Of a stretch of DNA of 64,000 bases, positions 23,519 to 35,690 are shown in pieces. The position numbers and the translations under genes are program-made. The notes under the pieces were generated by a model. It had not been told where the DNA came from, ran no database searches, and saw only the letters and a list, made by a program, of their open reading frames with translations. Location of the stretch: the NCBI GenBank assembly GCA_002914845.1, contig JXTC01000353.1:139816-203815 (forward strand), given 5' to 3'. This stretch comes from Trema orientale (Eukaryota > Streptophyta > Magnoliopsida > Rosales > Cannabaceae). Numbering within the stretch: the first letter of the stretch is position 1; every line of letters begins with the position of its first letter.

Positions 23519-23679
23519 ATCGTAGACATAATACCATTAGACAACTACTCTCAATTGGAGTTATTTCTGTAGACTATGTGAAGTTTAAGGATAACCTGGC
23601 GGATCCGCCAACTAAAGAGTTAAACAGAAAGTTAGTTGATAAATCATTGAGAGGAATGGGACTAAAGCCCATGAAGTAA
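21864..23679 (+). pseudogene. Copia integrase end, reverse transcriptase, RNase H
   Basis: Continues the copia polyprotein. STYRFLVYESQ (integrase tail, about 21870) is followed by a linker and the reverse transcriptase start (WKEVIKSEINSIMQNHT then a stop, then LDSKWIFKKKMKADG near 22275). Frame changes near 22360-22500 break the palm. The catalytic YVDDMLIV motif is intact near 22730. RNase H begins near 23200 ([20 protein letters not shown]) and continues after a stop at 23419 through IHCDSQSAI and HIHRRHNTIRQL to the normal polyprotein end at 23679. At least four separate breaks make it non-functional. Confidence 0.87.
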
Positions 23680-24278
23680 AAGTCAATACAATGAAAACCC
23701 AACCTAGTTGACTAGAGATCCCAAGATCTAGGTTCAAAGGGACAACCTAATTGTAAAGACTTAATTGGATCACTATGAGGGTTATCATCCTGTGAGGGTA
23801 TTACTTTCATGTCCATTCCAGTAATAAAATGCAGTTATACCCGAAAGTAATAGGATAAGCAAATACATTTAATGATTCTTATGCGTCGGGAAACCGAGCA
23901 ATACGGGTTACTCTTAACTAAGAAATCACCTATGTTAGAGAGAAGTGGGGCCACTTCAAAGGGGAATTATGATGGCTTAATTCCTTAGAAACTCTTATAG
24001 AACCAGGCAAAGATGTTCAAGGCCAAAATAAACATAACTGTAAGAACTAGATTTGTTAATAAAGATTCATGTATAAAATATATTATCGTTTACATGAACA
24101 ATAGAACAGTTCAAAGATATCGTGTCTACTGATCGATCAGTAAAGTAAATATACTCTCACAAGGGAAAGTTTAAAGGGTAACACCTACCTATCCTATACA
24201 GGTTTCGTTCGCTGAACTCTATCACCTTGTCTAGAGTCTGTAATTTCTCCTTTTACAATTTCTATTCATGTGGGGGAC
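23680..24278 (+). other. Copia 3' untranslated region and polypurine tract
   Basis: Non-coding stretch between the RNase H stop and the 3' LTR. It ends ATGTGGGGGAC immediately before TGTTGG, the position and composition of a copia polypurine tract used to prime plus-strand DNA. Confidence 0.75.
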
Positions 24279-25588
24279 TGTTGGAAAATAGATTAAGAAA
24301 TGGGTTTAGTTATTAGACTTGTCTTGGGCTTGGAAGCTCATGTATATTGTAAAGTCTAATTTTGTGTTATAGAACCCATTTTCATGAACTATTTTGAAGC
24401 TAAAAATTGAGTGGGACCCATATCTTTTTGATAAAAGGTCTTAGTGAATTCTTGTTCTCCTCTGCGAGGACATCGATTTCGTATATTCAAACGCTCAAAA
24501 TGGTGCACGGATGAATGAGAAATTATTGCTCAAAAGTGCACCATTGAAATGGTAAAATGAAATGAAAAAGTTTGAGTCCTACATTGGTGGGAAATGCTTG
24601 CATCAAGTGGCATATATAGGCTCATGTTTTGTGATGGTAGTAAGAATAACTACCATAGATGCTCTCTCAGGCACGCGCAGGAGAGGAGGCAAATCATCAG
24701 GCTTGGGTCTGAATTTGCATGGGCTCATGTGCGCTCACACCTGCGGACACGAATGCCGAGTCGAAACTTGGACCATAGTAAACCCAACTTTTTGTTGCGG
24801 TCCAGTTCATTTTTCCTTTTTTTTTTTTTACCATTTTGCTTCTTCAGTCAGTAACAGTTTGTGCTTAATACACAAAACTGCCAAGTTATAAAGCCAGATA
24901 CACGTTTTGGACGTTGCTTAATACCCGAAACTACCAAGCCATGAAAACAAATAAATGTTTTGACATTTTGTTAAGGCTGGCAGCTAAAAAATGTTTGTAA
25001 CAGCCATCCTAATGGCTAAAAAATATTTTGAGATTAATGAAAAGCGTTTTGTAGTTTTGCTAACAAGTCCCCCTTGGAGCCTATAAAAGGAGAGCTTCCC
25101 TTCCTTATTCAATATACTAATAAAAATCAGAGCCATTCCTATCTGATTCTCTCCATCATTCTCTCTAAAAGTCTCTAGTTTCTAGTGTTCTTAAGTTCTT
25201 TGGGTTTCTAGCTATAGTTCTTCGAATTTTTAAGAATTTTTTAGCTAGATCTCTTAGTGTGTTGGAGTTCGTAACAATCTAATTCGTAGGGAAAAGATGT
25301 TAGTACTCCACTTGCTGCTCTTGGTCGTTGTATCTTGAGAAACTGTCACTTACAAAATCCTCAAGCATTCTGGTGGAGGGAGCGATTCAGTTTTAAGGAC
25401 TCTGTGTGGTACATAGGCCTCGACTGTTAACAATCTGTTGTTTTATATGAATACTTATTTAGAAGTGCTACTGATTCTGTTCAAGGTTGGAGCATAATAA
25501 TTTTGGTAACATTATTTGTTGAAAATTTTGTTATAAATGTTTGTAACCTTATATATTGCATTTGCATATATGTTATTATTTTCCTACA
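24279..25588 (+). repeat. Copia 3' LTR
   Basis: A complete LTR of 1310 bp from TGTTGGAAAA to TTTTCCTACA, giving the expected short inverted ends. A core promoter is visible: CTATAAAAGG at 25081-25090, with a probable transcription start about 30 bp later in a TTCC-rich stretch. Confidence 0.88.
25082..25088 (+). promoter_or_regulatory. TATA box of the copia LTR
   Basis: TATAAAA in GCCTATAAAAGGAGAGC, well placed for the U3/R boundary of the LTR. Activity is unknown. Confidence 0.6.
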
Positions 25589-25593
25589 AAATA

Positions 25594-26830
25594 AAAGTAA
25601 AAAATACATCCTAAAACTAAGTTTCAGAATGGTCGGGCCTCTGGCACAATGTAGATGGCTATTGGAAGTCAAAACCATATTATTGCTGAGTTGTGTAATA
25701 AGTGACCGGTTCAACCTTTGTTGCTCAGCAAACCTCCACTCATTCAATGCATCTCTTTTGGCCATCTGTTGCTTCAAGTTGGCATCGTCTTCACCTGCTC
25801 TTGTGGTTAAGCAAAAGCACTTCTACCACTAGCTGCTCTCAATCCTCCAACTCCCTCGAATCTAGGCAATGACCCTACAGGCCTAGCCCACTGTGTAAAG
25901 CGAAAAACTAACTTTATAGGGAAAAAGTTCATAAATATCCGTTTTTAAAACTATATTTCTATAAATACCTGTTTTTATTTTTATTTCATAAATACCTATT
26001 TTTATACCCATTTTTGGAGAAATTTAGACCACCACTGTTTTACACATACAATATAGATCACGGTATACATTTCGTGTATTAAATGTATACTGTGAAATAT
26101 ATACAATGGTCTATATTTTATTTACACTAAAAAATTGGCACACATTTTAAAATATATTTCATTGGTCAAATTTATAATAGAAAATATAAATCGTGGTAAA
26201 CATTTACATTGTAAATGTATACCGTTCATATTTTGCACATAAAATATGTACTCATGATGGATAAAATTTACATTATAAATGTGGACCACTCATATTTTGC
26301 ATATGAAATGTGGACCATAAAAACGGATATTTTTGAGAGAAAAATTAAAAACATAGTTATGAAAATAAGTTGTAAAAATGGATATTAAGCATAAATTTCT
26401 CTTTTTTTTTACAGTAGGTCCGTACTATTGGCAAATAAGATTAACCCCAGAAGTCTGATAAGACCACTGTTCAAGAACGCCTAAACCCATCTATTATTCA
26501 ACATAGCCAAGCCACCGTTGACACATCCAAGATGTCTCATCAGATCTGTACTCCATGGTTGACTAGCTCAGACCACTCCAAGTGCAATAATTACCACCCG
26601 ACTATCGCAAGCACTTCCTATATGCCTATTTAAGGCACTTAGCCACCCCATTCTTGAGGTTAATCACTCCTTCAGGTCCAAATCTCTATCTATCTTGCTA
26701 CTTTCTCTCTTTAAATCCAAAAACTGACTTGATTGTCTAAGTGCCCTTGGTAGGTACCACACTGATACCTAGGCGCACCTCCTTTCAGCATCTTGCCACG
26801 AAAGAACCTATATCGTGCTTGACATATCAA
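25594..26830. other. Remnant sequence, possible MITE at 25918-26415
   Basis: From 25918 (GGGAAAAAGTTCATAAATATC) to about 26415 the ends are weakly inverted (AAAAACGGATATTT near both), and CATTTACATTGTAAATG-like palindromes recur inside, suggesting an old MITE. 26450-26800 contains CCTATTTAAGGCACTTAGCC, which looks like an LTR promoter remnant. Neither has clear ends. No gene. Confidence 0.3.
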
Positions 26831-28012
26831 CTATCTGTGTGTAAGTTTGGACATCAAACACATTTATGACTGGTGAATATTCTCTACTCTAGCACTCAGA
26901 AGGTCTTAGCCCGGCCAATAATGCTTGGACGAGATTTTGCACCAGCACTTTCAATAATTTTGTTATTAAAAAGAATGTATAGTTCAAGAAATTTTGTGAA
27001 AGATATGAGATGAATGAATTCGAAAGATTCAAAAAGAAATATGGTGTCTCAATGAGATTACAATTGATCCAAAATATGTGAGGTAATCCATTTGTTGACA
27101 CGCAATGCATACAACATACGACTGGTTATACTAAATCCGTATAATTTTTCACCTTGAAATGTATGAAATTACAACATTTATGATTTCTTTTAATGGCACT
27201 TTGCTGTAATCGTAATCGAAATAAATGAAAGAATGGGAAAAAAATGGAGGAGAATCAGAATCATCATTTATATTACGTTGTTTACTTTAAATTTATGAGA
27301 AAAAGAATCAAAACCATTAAAACACCATTCATATGTTTACTTAACACAAGAAACGTAATGGGAATGCTATAATTGACTGAATTATAGATATTTTGGGGAT
27401 AAAATTATATTTTAATATTTTAATTATAAATACATAGATAAGAGTCTTTACAAATAATGATATTTCTTAGGATATTAGGAGGAGAAGCATTCCCATTCTT
27501 TTCCCCCAATTTTATGTGGACCCCACACAGTTCTCTCATTCCCATATTTTGGTAAACAACTAAATGGGAATCATATAAATGATTCTCATTACCCTTTAGT
27601 AAACATGCCATAAATTTAATCCCCGTCTTAGTGCCCCTGGAAAGGACACATATATATTTTTTGAGGTCTTTGACTTTGATAGACGATTCGTGGGAAACAT
27701 ATGCTTGATATTTGAGATGCAGTTAATGGCTCAATATTCTAGATGAGTGCAACAATTATTTAGATTATTCATGATTATCCAACATATTCTTTAATCTCCA
27801 GAAGGAGTACGAACAGGCTACAACATGTCTGATGTACAAGAAAGGAGGAAATTCTCTCTTACACCAGGCTTAAAACATTTTCTTTCGATTTTTTTCACTA
27901 ACCTTTCTAAAAGGGGGAAAAAAAATTCCCCATCCACTTAGAATTATTTGAATTATGAACGTTTTTTGAATTAAGCTAATCATCTCACATTTTCCTGGGA
28001 TGAGCCGACAAA
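26831..28012. other. Remnant sequence, possible MITE near 27335-27610
   Basis: ATGTTTACTTAACAC at about 27335 and the opposite-strand ATGTTTACTAAAGGG ending at 27608 resemble terminal inverted repeats of a small hAT- or Harbinger-like MITE. Internal GGGAATG motifs occur near both ends. The rest is AT-rich. No coding sequence is recognised. Confidence 0.3.
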
Positions 28013-28152
28013 CTAGTACTACTTAGAATAAGGCACAAAGACTTGAAGAATCAGAATCCTAGCATATAAAAGATACTAGGCTCTAGTACTACTTAGACTA
28101 AGGCACAAAGACTTATGAATCAGAATCCTAGCCTATAAAAGATAGTAGGCTC
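28013..28152. repeat. 70-bp tandem duplication
   Basis: CTAGTACTACTTAGAATAAG at 28013 recurs as CTAGTACTACTTAGACTAAG at 28083. Each is followed by GGCACAAAGACTT and AATCAGAATCCTAGC. Confidence 0.85.
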
Positions 28153-28774
28153 TCAAGTACAAAGGCTAATCGCTCAAGGCAATCTAAACTAGTATTTCAG
28201 GTCAATATACTGAGGTTACTTTGTAATGGATGATATATTTTGGAAGTATCTAATGTCACTCTTTCTAGACGAGTTGAATTTCAACAAGTTGTTTAGCTTC
28301 TTAGCAATTCCTAAACATGATATGGAACTTCCTACGAATCTTATAAGAGATGGTCTAAACTCTTAGAATTGGTATCATATGAAATCAAGGAGACTGCTAA
28401 TAATGTATTGAAGCAAAATAGTTGGAAGAATCTTTGGGTCATGATGATAATGTTCTTCTTAACCCAGTTTAATAGTGTCATGAAGACCATACAAATAACC
28501 TGGAGAAAGCTACCGTTCTTCATCAGTCGCTAATCAAGTTGAAAACTTTGATGATGTTTCTCTTTCGACTCCTCCGGTAGAGATCTTCTATTACTTATCA
28601 TTCTCCTGCCGATCATAATGCATCAGCCGTGGATCTATAAGAGTCAATCGCAATCGTAACTATAATTTCATATCAGCGTGTTTCGTAGACCACGTTATCG
28701 AGTGGCAGGGATGATGACCCAACAAGAGCCCAAAGACAGAACTCGTAGTGCCAACTCAAGGCGAATGAAAGATG

Positions 28775-29050
28775 AAAATAACTTATAATTATATTTTAGG
28801 CGTAGAGTTGCTAGGAAGACTTGAGAACTCTGCTTTTTCTTCTTTCTTATGTTGTCTTTTCCTTTCTGATAAAATTAGCTTCTTTTGTGAGGTTTTGGTT
28901 AAAAATAAAACAAAATAACTTATAATTATACATTAGGCCTAGAGTTGCTAGGAAGACTAAACAACTCTGCTTTTTCTTCTTCTTTATGTTGTCTTTTCCT
29001 TTCTGATAAAATTAGCTTCTTTTGTGAGGTTTTGCTTAAAAATAAAATAA
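28775..29050. repeat. 137-bp tandem duplication
   Basis: Two adjacent copies beginning around ACTTATAATTATA (28781 and 28918). They share TAGAGTTGCTAGGAAGACT and CTTTCTGATAAAATTAGC with few differences. They lie about 280 bp downstream of the RCC1 gene's stop codon. Confidence 0.88.
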
Positions 29051-29333
29051 AATAAAACAGAAGATGAGGGAAAATAAATGGTAACATTATTCGGGCTATT
29101 TGTGGCGCCATGCAGTTGAACGTGCTTATTGTATTACAAGCAATTAAAGAAACATAGTATAAGCAATTGGACCTTTATTATGTCTATATAACCTTATTCT
29201 TGTAGACTATTAACATATTTTTGCTGTATTGGTGGCTGTCGGCATATAAATGAAATACAACAAGAATAAAGAATAAATGAAGGAAAATGATACAACTGTG
29301 TAAAGAATCAAGCACATCTAGCAGACAAGCTTT

Positions 29334-32300
29334 TTAGATATGCTCAAGTATAGCGCCAGTATGATTGAATCCACATGATACCTGTAATGCTCTCACATCC
29401 TTTCCGATGTTGATCATTGTAGGTTTTATGTAGTCAACATCACTTCCATGGCCCTAAATGCATAACTAACTATTAGAGAGCAATTGAAGCAAAAGAGATT
29501 GGCATCATAGAAATAATGCAATTGTTGTAAATCTATGAATGGTGTAACAGTTATATGGGTAAATAAATGGGGAATGTAAAAGCAAGTTAAAACATTGATT
29601 AATTTTAACATTAAGCACATCATGTGCAACAAGTAGAAATTTGAACAAAGCAAGAATAAATCTTCTATTTTATGGCATAAAGCACTACTACAAGTACCCA
29701 GATAACTTGTAAATCAAATTTTAACTAAGCTGAAGACCACCAGGAGATGAGAAACATTAAACTGCTATAATAAAACTATTCCATGCCCATCACTTAAAAC
29801 TGGGAGTTCTGTTCCTTGAACGCCCCCAAAGGGACACAACAATAATAGGATGATATCAACACTAGCAATTACTTAGCACAACCAACTCTTTCTTGCAAAT
29901 ATTTTGCACAAAGTTAAAGTTGGGCTTTTAAAACAAAATGAAAACCACATTCTAGACACTGCTGTTAGTTCATCAAAATATGTTCTCATTTGTGGCTTTG
30001 CATTCAAAGCATCCAAGTCAATAGTCAGAATAGATTACACAGCAAACTGTTGGCAATTAGTAAATCCACAGAAACTTGATACCTTCACAATTTATTTCAG
30101 TTTTTTTTTCCCAACATTACCTATATCATCAAAATTTAGCGACGCTCCAAAATGTCAGACACTCCGAAATTGATGTTGTCACAACAAAATAGAAGAAATT
30201 TTTATTTTTATTGTGTTCCACACACATGGTTCAATCATCTCTGATGCGATCAAATACACAGGACTATCATGACTTTAAATCAATTTTATAACTGCATTGC
30301 TTTACTGTCAATAAACAAAAATAAATATTACATGCTTGAATGTTTTATTATAAATCTGTGCAGTCAAAAGAAAATAAACATGAACACAAGAACATATATA
30401 ACAATATATCTCAAAAAACAGAGCAAACAGGACAGTATAAATGTCCGACAACCTCTTGCGCTGCACAAAATGATCATCAGAAGGCAATAGAATATTTTAT
30501 ATATATATATATACATACATACATACAAGAGAGATGGAAGATGTACCAGTTGCCCTCCTGATGAATGTCCATCTACAGAAAAAGTTCCATGTGAACCTCC
30601 CCAACCCCATGTGAAAACTTTGCCTTCTGGTTTCAAGAAATATAGGTTATTAGACTTTACCATCAATAAAACATGTACATCATGATATAAACATTGAGCC
30701 TACGTCAAAAATGCATTTGAAAGTTACATATGTATCAAGATTTATGAATTACTTCTCTTGAACTACAACAATCATTTTGTTTAAAACAAAGGGTATAGAA
30801 GTTCCATAATAGAGCTGTCAAACACATGAGCCAACAAAAGGAAATGTCAAACAGGAGCCGCAAAAAAATAAATAAAATTAAAAAAATTTAAAAAAAAGAA
30901 GAAGAAGAAGAAGAAGAAGAAGAAGAAGGAACTTGCGTACTTTCAGTCACAAGAAGCAAGGGACAGAGGGTAAGTGATTCATTTTTATGCTTAACTGACA
31001 TAAGAAAATGTTTAAGGTGGAATCGAATCCACTTTAAGATGTGGTATTATGGTGATTCTTTCTCCTAAAAAACGATACTCCTAAGATGCCAGTAATTCAG
31101 ACTGTCGCACTGAAAATATCTTCAATGTCAGTAGTGTTGATATTTTCAGCATTTTTAATAACTTCAGCATCGATATCAGCACTACTGACATTTTTACCAG
31201 CATTTCCATTTTAAATCTCTTAAAACTCCGTCAACATCATATATATATATATATATATATATAAAACAAAAACAGAAACTTTATTAGATCCTGACAAAGG
31301 ATTAAGAACAAACGTTGACAGATGCCCACCACAATATAACTAAAAAGTTAAATGTTGAAACAAATAAACTAATTGCTCAAAAAATCTGAATAAATATCCC
31401 AAAAAATCTCTCATTATAAAACTATAAAGCCACCGAAAACTTAAAACTTATCCCACCACCCTTCCCAATCTTTCTCATATTCCTAAATTATTCTTTTGTG
31501 TCTATTCAACAAATTAATCCTACAAATAGCCAGTGGAAGGCTCCATAGTAATTTACATTTCAAGTCATAACTAACAAATAAATCATCCTGGAAAAAATCT
31601 ACAACACCCATAGCTCTTTCAGTAAATAACTTATAACTCCATGGTTACTTGCCCCGTCACATTGCCTGAAAGATGGTCTATGCAGAAGGAGGCATCTATA
31701 AATAGACCAGAAAGGCTGATGGTACCACCATTGCCTTCGTATTTCTTCGGTCAATTACGATTCCTTAAGAAAAATTCAGATTTTAGAATCTTAACATAAG
31801 CATTTTTATGTTAGTAACAACAAATGAAACTATAGAATACAATTTGTCATTTTATTAAAAATAAAAAGCTTACCAGAAATCGCTGCTGTATGCTTCCAAC
31901 CACAAGATACCTGAATAAGAACATTTATTAAAGTTTGTACACGCTATAAAGCTATTGATCCTTTTTTTCCAGGCTTGCCTCAAGGAGGAGCCTTTTTTTG
32001 TTTAAAGACAAAACAACAAGAAGAAGAAGAGGTGGCTTATGGGGGAGCCTCAAGGCTTAATCCTTATTAATGTTTAGCACATAGGGAGAATACGGAGGAT
32101 GAATCTTCAAGGCTTAAGCCTCAATTTTGTGAGCCACGTGCCTCGAGCATTTCTTCCTCATAGATTAAGAGCCATGAGCTTGCTTTGTAAATGTCAACAT
32201 ATACCTCCATTAGTGTGTGTTGTAATGAACCAATGGAGTACTTTAGCATCTTTCTTTTTCGAATCCTACAGTTTTATTTGGAATTTTTTGGTTATTCACT

Positions 32301-35300
32301 GTATTGTGAAAAAAAAAATTTGTTTCTCATTGTTGGGTTAAAAATATCCATGTGTTTCAAAAGAAATGAAAGAAAGCCATTTCAGCTTTTTGTTTCCATC
32401 TTGGTTTGTTCTTTTTAAAAAAGACGATGAAAGCATCAAGGCCTATTGCTTCAATGTCGGCATTAGTATTGTGGCACATATTGTTGAAGTAAGTTCATAT
32501 TGCTTGGGTGATTCATCTGAACTGCACATCTCTTCTATTGAGAGGTTTCCAGGATATGTTAAAGCTAATTGAACCAAGATTATTTAGCAGTGTTCACTTT
32601 TTGCACTGTGTTCTTTGTTTGGAAAAGGAACTCCCATATCTTAGATGTTGAATAACAAAAAGAGACTTTTTGCGGTGTGACAAAGTCCCATTCCGGGCTT
32701 CTCTCTAGGTTTCTGCAGCTAAAGAGTTCAAGGATTTTCCAATTTTTACGATTTTCAAGAACTGGCATAATCTTGTGTAATTCTTTATAGTTTTTTGTTA
32801 TATTTTGTCATATATCTTGTCTTTGTTCTCTATGCTTAGGTGGACAAATGGTCCTCCTTTGTCCCTTCTACCTTTTCTCTCACAAAATCCCTTAAATATG
32901 CATATGAACACAAATGTATACATAATCAAGGATTCCTGGATTCAAGCTAGTCATTGCTAGAGAAATCTTAGTTACCTTTGGATGAAATTCTTTCCATACA
33001 CATTTTTTGATAGGTTCTTTCCATACATTGGTTAGGATCTCAACTAACAAGATAATTGAAGAAACTTGAGATTTTGAGAAAATGCTAAACCAGAAGATTT
33101 CATTCAGTTCACCAAATAAAACATGTAATTGTTCCCATATACAAAAATAAATAAATAAAAAGTAGTCATAGAAAAAAATTAAGAAATACTGGTGCCATGA
33201 GAGCAGTATAACCTGGCTAACAGTAGATTCCATGAAAGGACCTTGAACTCTTTCTGGTTGATGAAAGACAGTTGTAGTACTGAAAAAAAAAAATTCATAA
33301 CATTTCAAAAGCTGCAATTATGGACATATTTTCTTTTTAAGAAGCATTTTAAATCCTAAAGTGGAAAGTACCCGATACCGAGGCATCCATTTTCATTTGA
33401 ACCCCAAGTGTACAATTCTCCGCCACCTATATTTAATAAGGCATAAAGTAGAAGAGGAAAAATGCATAAAGTCAGAGTTCAATCTTTTAGAAACACCAAA
33501 CAGCATAAGCAATAACACTATGTTGGAAAATCAAAGGGTAAACCAAAAATTTCTGTACCAGGTAATTTGCTAGGAAATTAGCAATAATTGTTATTTACAT
33601 TGGCTTTATTCAATTAATTCAGTGAAACACACATCGATAAGGGCTATTTAATTCATTTTAATTCGTCTAACACTGGAACAAGGGCAATGTGGGGAATTCT
33701 AAATGCAACACAAAATTAGGCCTAGTACTACATATCTTCAGACTACAAAAAAAAAAAACTCTAACAAGATTTTTTAATTTACTCTCTCGGTTCCTTGTCT
33801 TCTTCTTTGACACAACAGAACCTATTGTGGCTATGCCTAAGTTTCAGCAACCCACGCCTTCTCAATTCTACTCTCCTAATGTTCTTCTGGCCTTTGTCAG
33901 TCCTGTTTGTTTGAAGGACGTTCAGTCTCACAAGGTAGGATTGTCCATCAACTAATCAACCAAAAAACGCTCAACAAATTCTGAATCTCAGTTGTAATTT
34001 GTAAGTTAAAACAATAGCAGAGAAAAAAAAAACAAAAAAAAAAAAAACAAAGAAGCAGCAGTGGCTGCTCAAGCCTATGATTAAGAAGGAAGATGAAAGG
34101 CGAAGACAACGACGACAGAATTTCATGACAACAAGAAGATAAATAAATTGGGGGTTTGCTACATGGCATATAAAAAAGAATAGACTGCATTATTATGTAT
34201 TAACCTTTTAACTAAGTTATTCTAGCACCTTTTTTACTTTTATCTTTCTTCGTCTAGGCAATTTGGTCCGTGATTAACTTTTACAAAGTTGAATCAACAA
34301 AGTTTGTCCAACTTATAAATTTTTTTACTATAAAACGTAATTTTTAAAGTAAATTTGACAATTTCTTTCCAAAGTGTCCATAAAAAATTTTTTTGCTCAA
34401 ATTTTCCAAATAAAGGACACCATTTGCCATCAGAAGTCCATTGGTTATTTCAACATTATTTGCACATTGGCCATAAATGCAGTTAATAATTTCAGGTCAC
34501 AAAATTGCCAAAAAAAAAGTTGATGAATGTGCAAAACATGGCATAGGTTAAGGGGGGTACATTTATAGTTGATGGATTATAGATACATTAGATACATTTA
34601 GGGTGCCTTGCCATAACTGTGAATCAAGGAGAATTTTCAGTATAGGTCCTTTTTTGTGGAGCAATGTACCACATGGTAGTGTGTGATTGGTCAATAAATT
34701 AGTGGTCATCATCACTAATTGTGACTTTGCATTTTTTATGTTATGTTCTCATTCAAATTCAAGTTTTTTACACTACTATAACACAATCATAATATCATAG
34801 GGAACGTATTGTGAATATATATGAATAATTTTATGTTTCCTTATTTCTCTTGTTTGATCCAAGTTGGGAATATAGGATATCATATTCTTTTACATTGAAA
34901 AGAGTTGGGAAAAAGTTGTTAATAATAGATTCCCCTTTTTACTTGGGAGTATTGAACACAACCATAATTCTGATTTTCATGTTACTTCTACCAAGAGACA
35001 TGTCAAATCGGGACATCCACAGGATAAGATCTAAGCTTCATAATAACCTATAATCTGGAATATAAGTTTTAGTTTCTTAAAGACATCAAAGAAGAAAATA
35101 TTGCACCTAGCTAAAGAAGAAAAGAAGCGAGTGATGGACAGAAAATTACTTGTCATGACACAGGTGTGATAGCCACCACATGCAACTTCTTCAGAATAAG
35201 GAAGTTCGGAAATTATGGATGGTATTGATTCACTGTTCACCTCTCTGAAGCCCTACTTCGAATTTCATGTAGAAATTAAATGAAAATCAGGTAGCTGACA

Positions 35301-35646
35301 GTGAACTTATTAACCAGGTCATGAAAACAGGGCTAAATATTAAAATAAATAAAACATGGCATTTACCAGTTTATTTGCTGGTCTTTCTCCAAATACAAAA
35401 ACCAAGCCATTTTCTGGAAAATAAGGAAAGTTAACAAGTACAACTAAGCCTTTTCTGGAAAATAAGGAAATTTAACAAGTACAACTAAGCCATTTTCTGG
35501 AAAATTAGGAAGATTAACGAGTACAGAGGACATTCTAAATTTAATAAGTGAAGATACATAATAGAAATTGATTGCGTCTTTGTCAAATGTGGCCTCTCTC
35601 CCTCTCTCTCCCCCTCCCCCCCCCCCCCCTCTCTCCCATGCGCCCC

Positions 35647-35690
<44 letters not shown>

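Larger units (their letters stand above)
18970..25588 (+). mobile_element. Ty1/copia retrotransposon, internally deleted
   Basis: The whole insertion runs from TGTTGGAAAA to TTTTCCTACA and is flanked by the perfect 5-bp duplication AAATA (18965-18969, 25589-25593). The 3' LTR is complete (24279-25588). The 5' LTR survives only for its first ~274 bp and then joins integrase sequence directly, so the rest of the LTR, the primer binding site, gag, protease and the integrase N-terminus are gone. The order integrase, reverse transcriptase, RNase H identifies Ty1/copia. A 2.3-kb solo LTR interrupts integrase. All reading frames are broken, so it is dead and could move only with help in trans, if at all. 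Confidence 0.9.

Noticed and set aside
24562-24891. 109-codon frame downstream of the copia RNase H
   Set aside because: Lies within the copia 3' LTR, which has no coding role, and an overlapping frame of similar length exists.
26889-27110. Minus-strand 73-codon frame
   Set aside because: No start context, domain or splice partner; AT-rich remnant DNA with comparable frames throughout.
29380-29404. A further intron at ATTACAG/GTATCATG in the last RCC1 exon
   Set aside because: Reading through gives the conserved VSCGFNHTGAI signature in frame to the stop, so the GT is not used.
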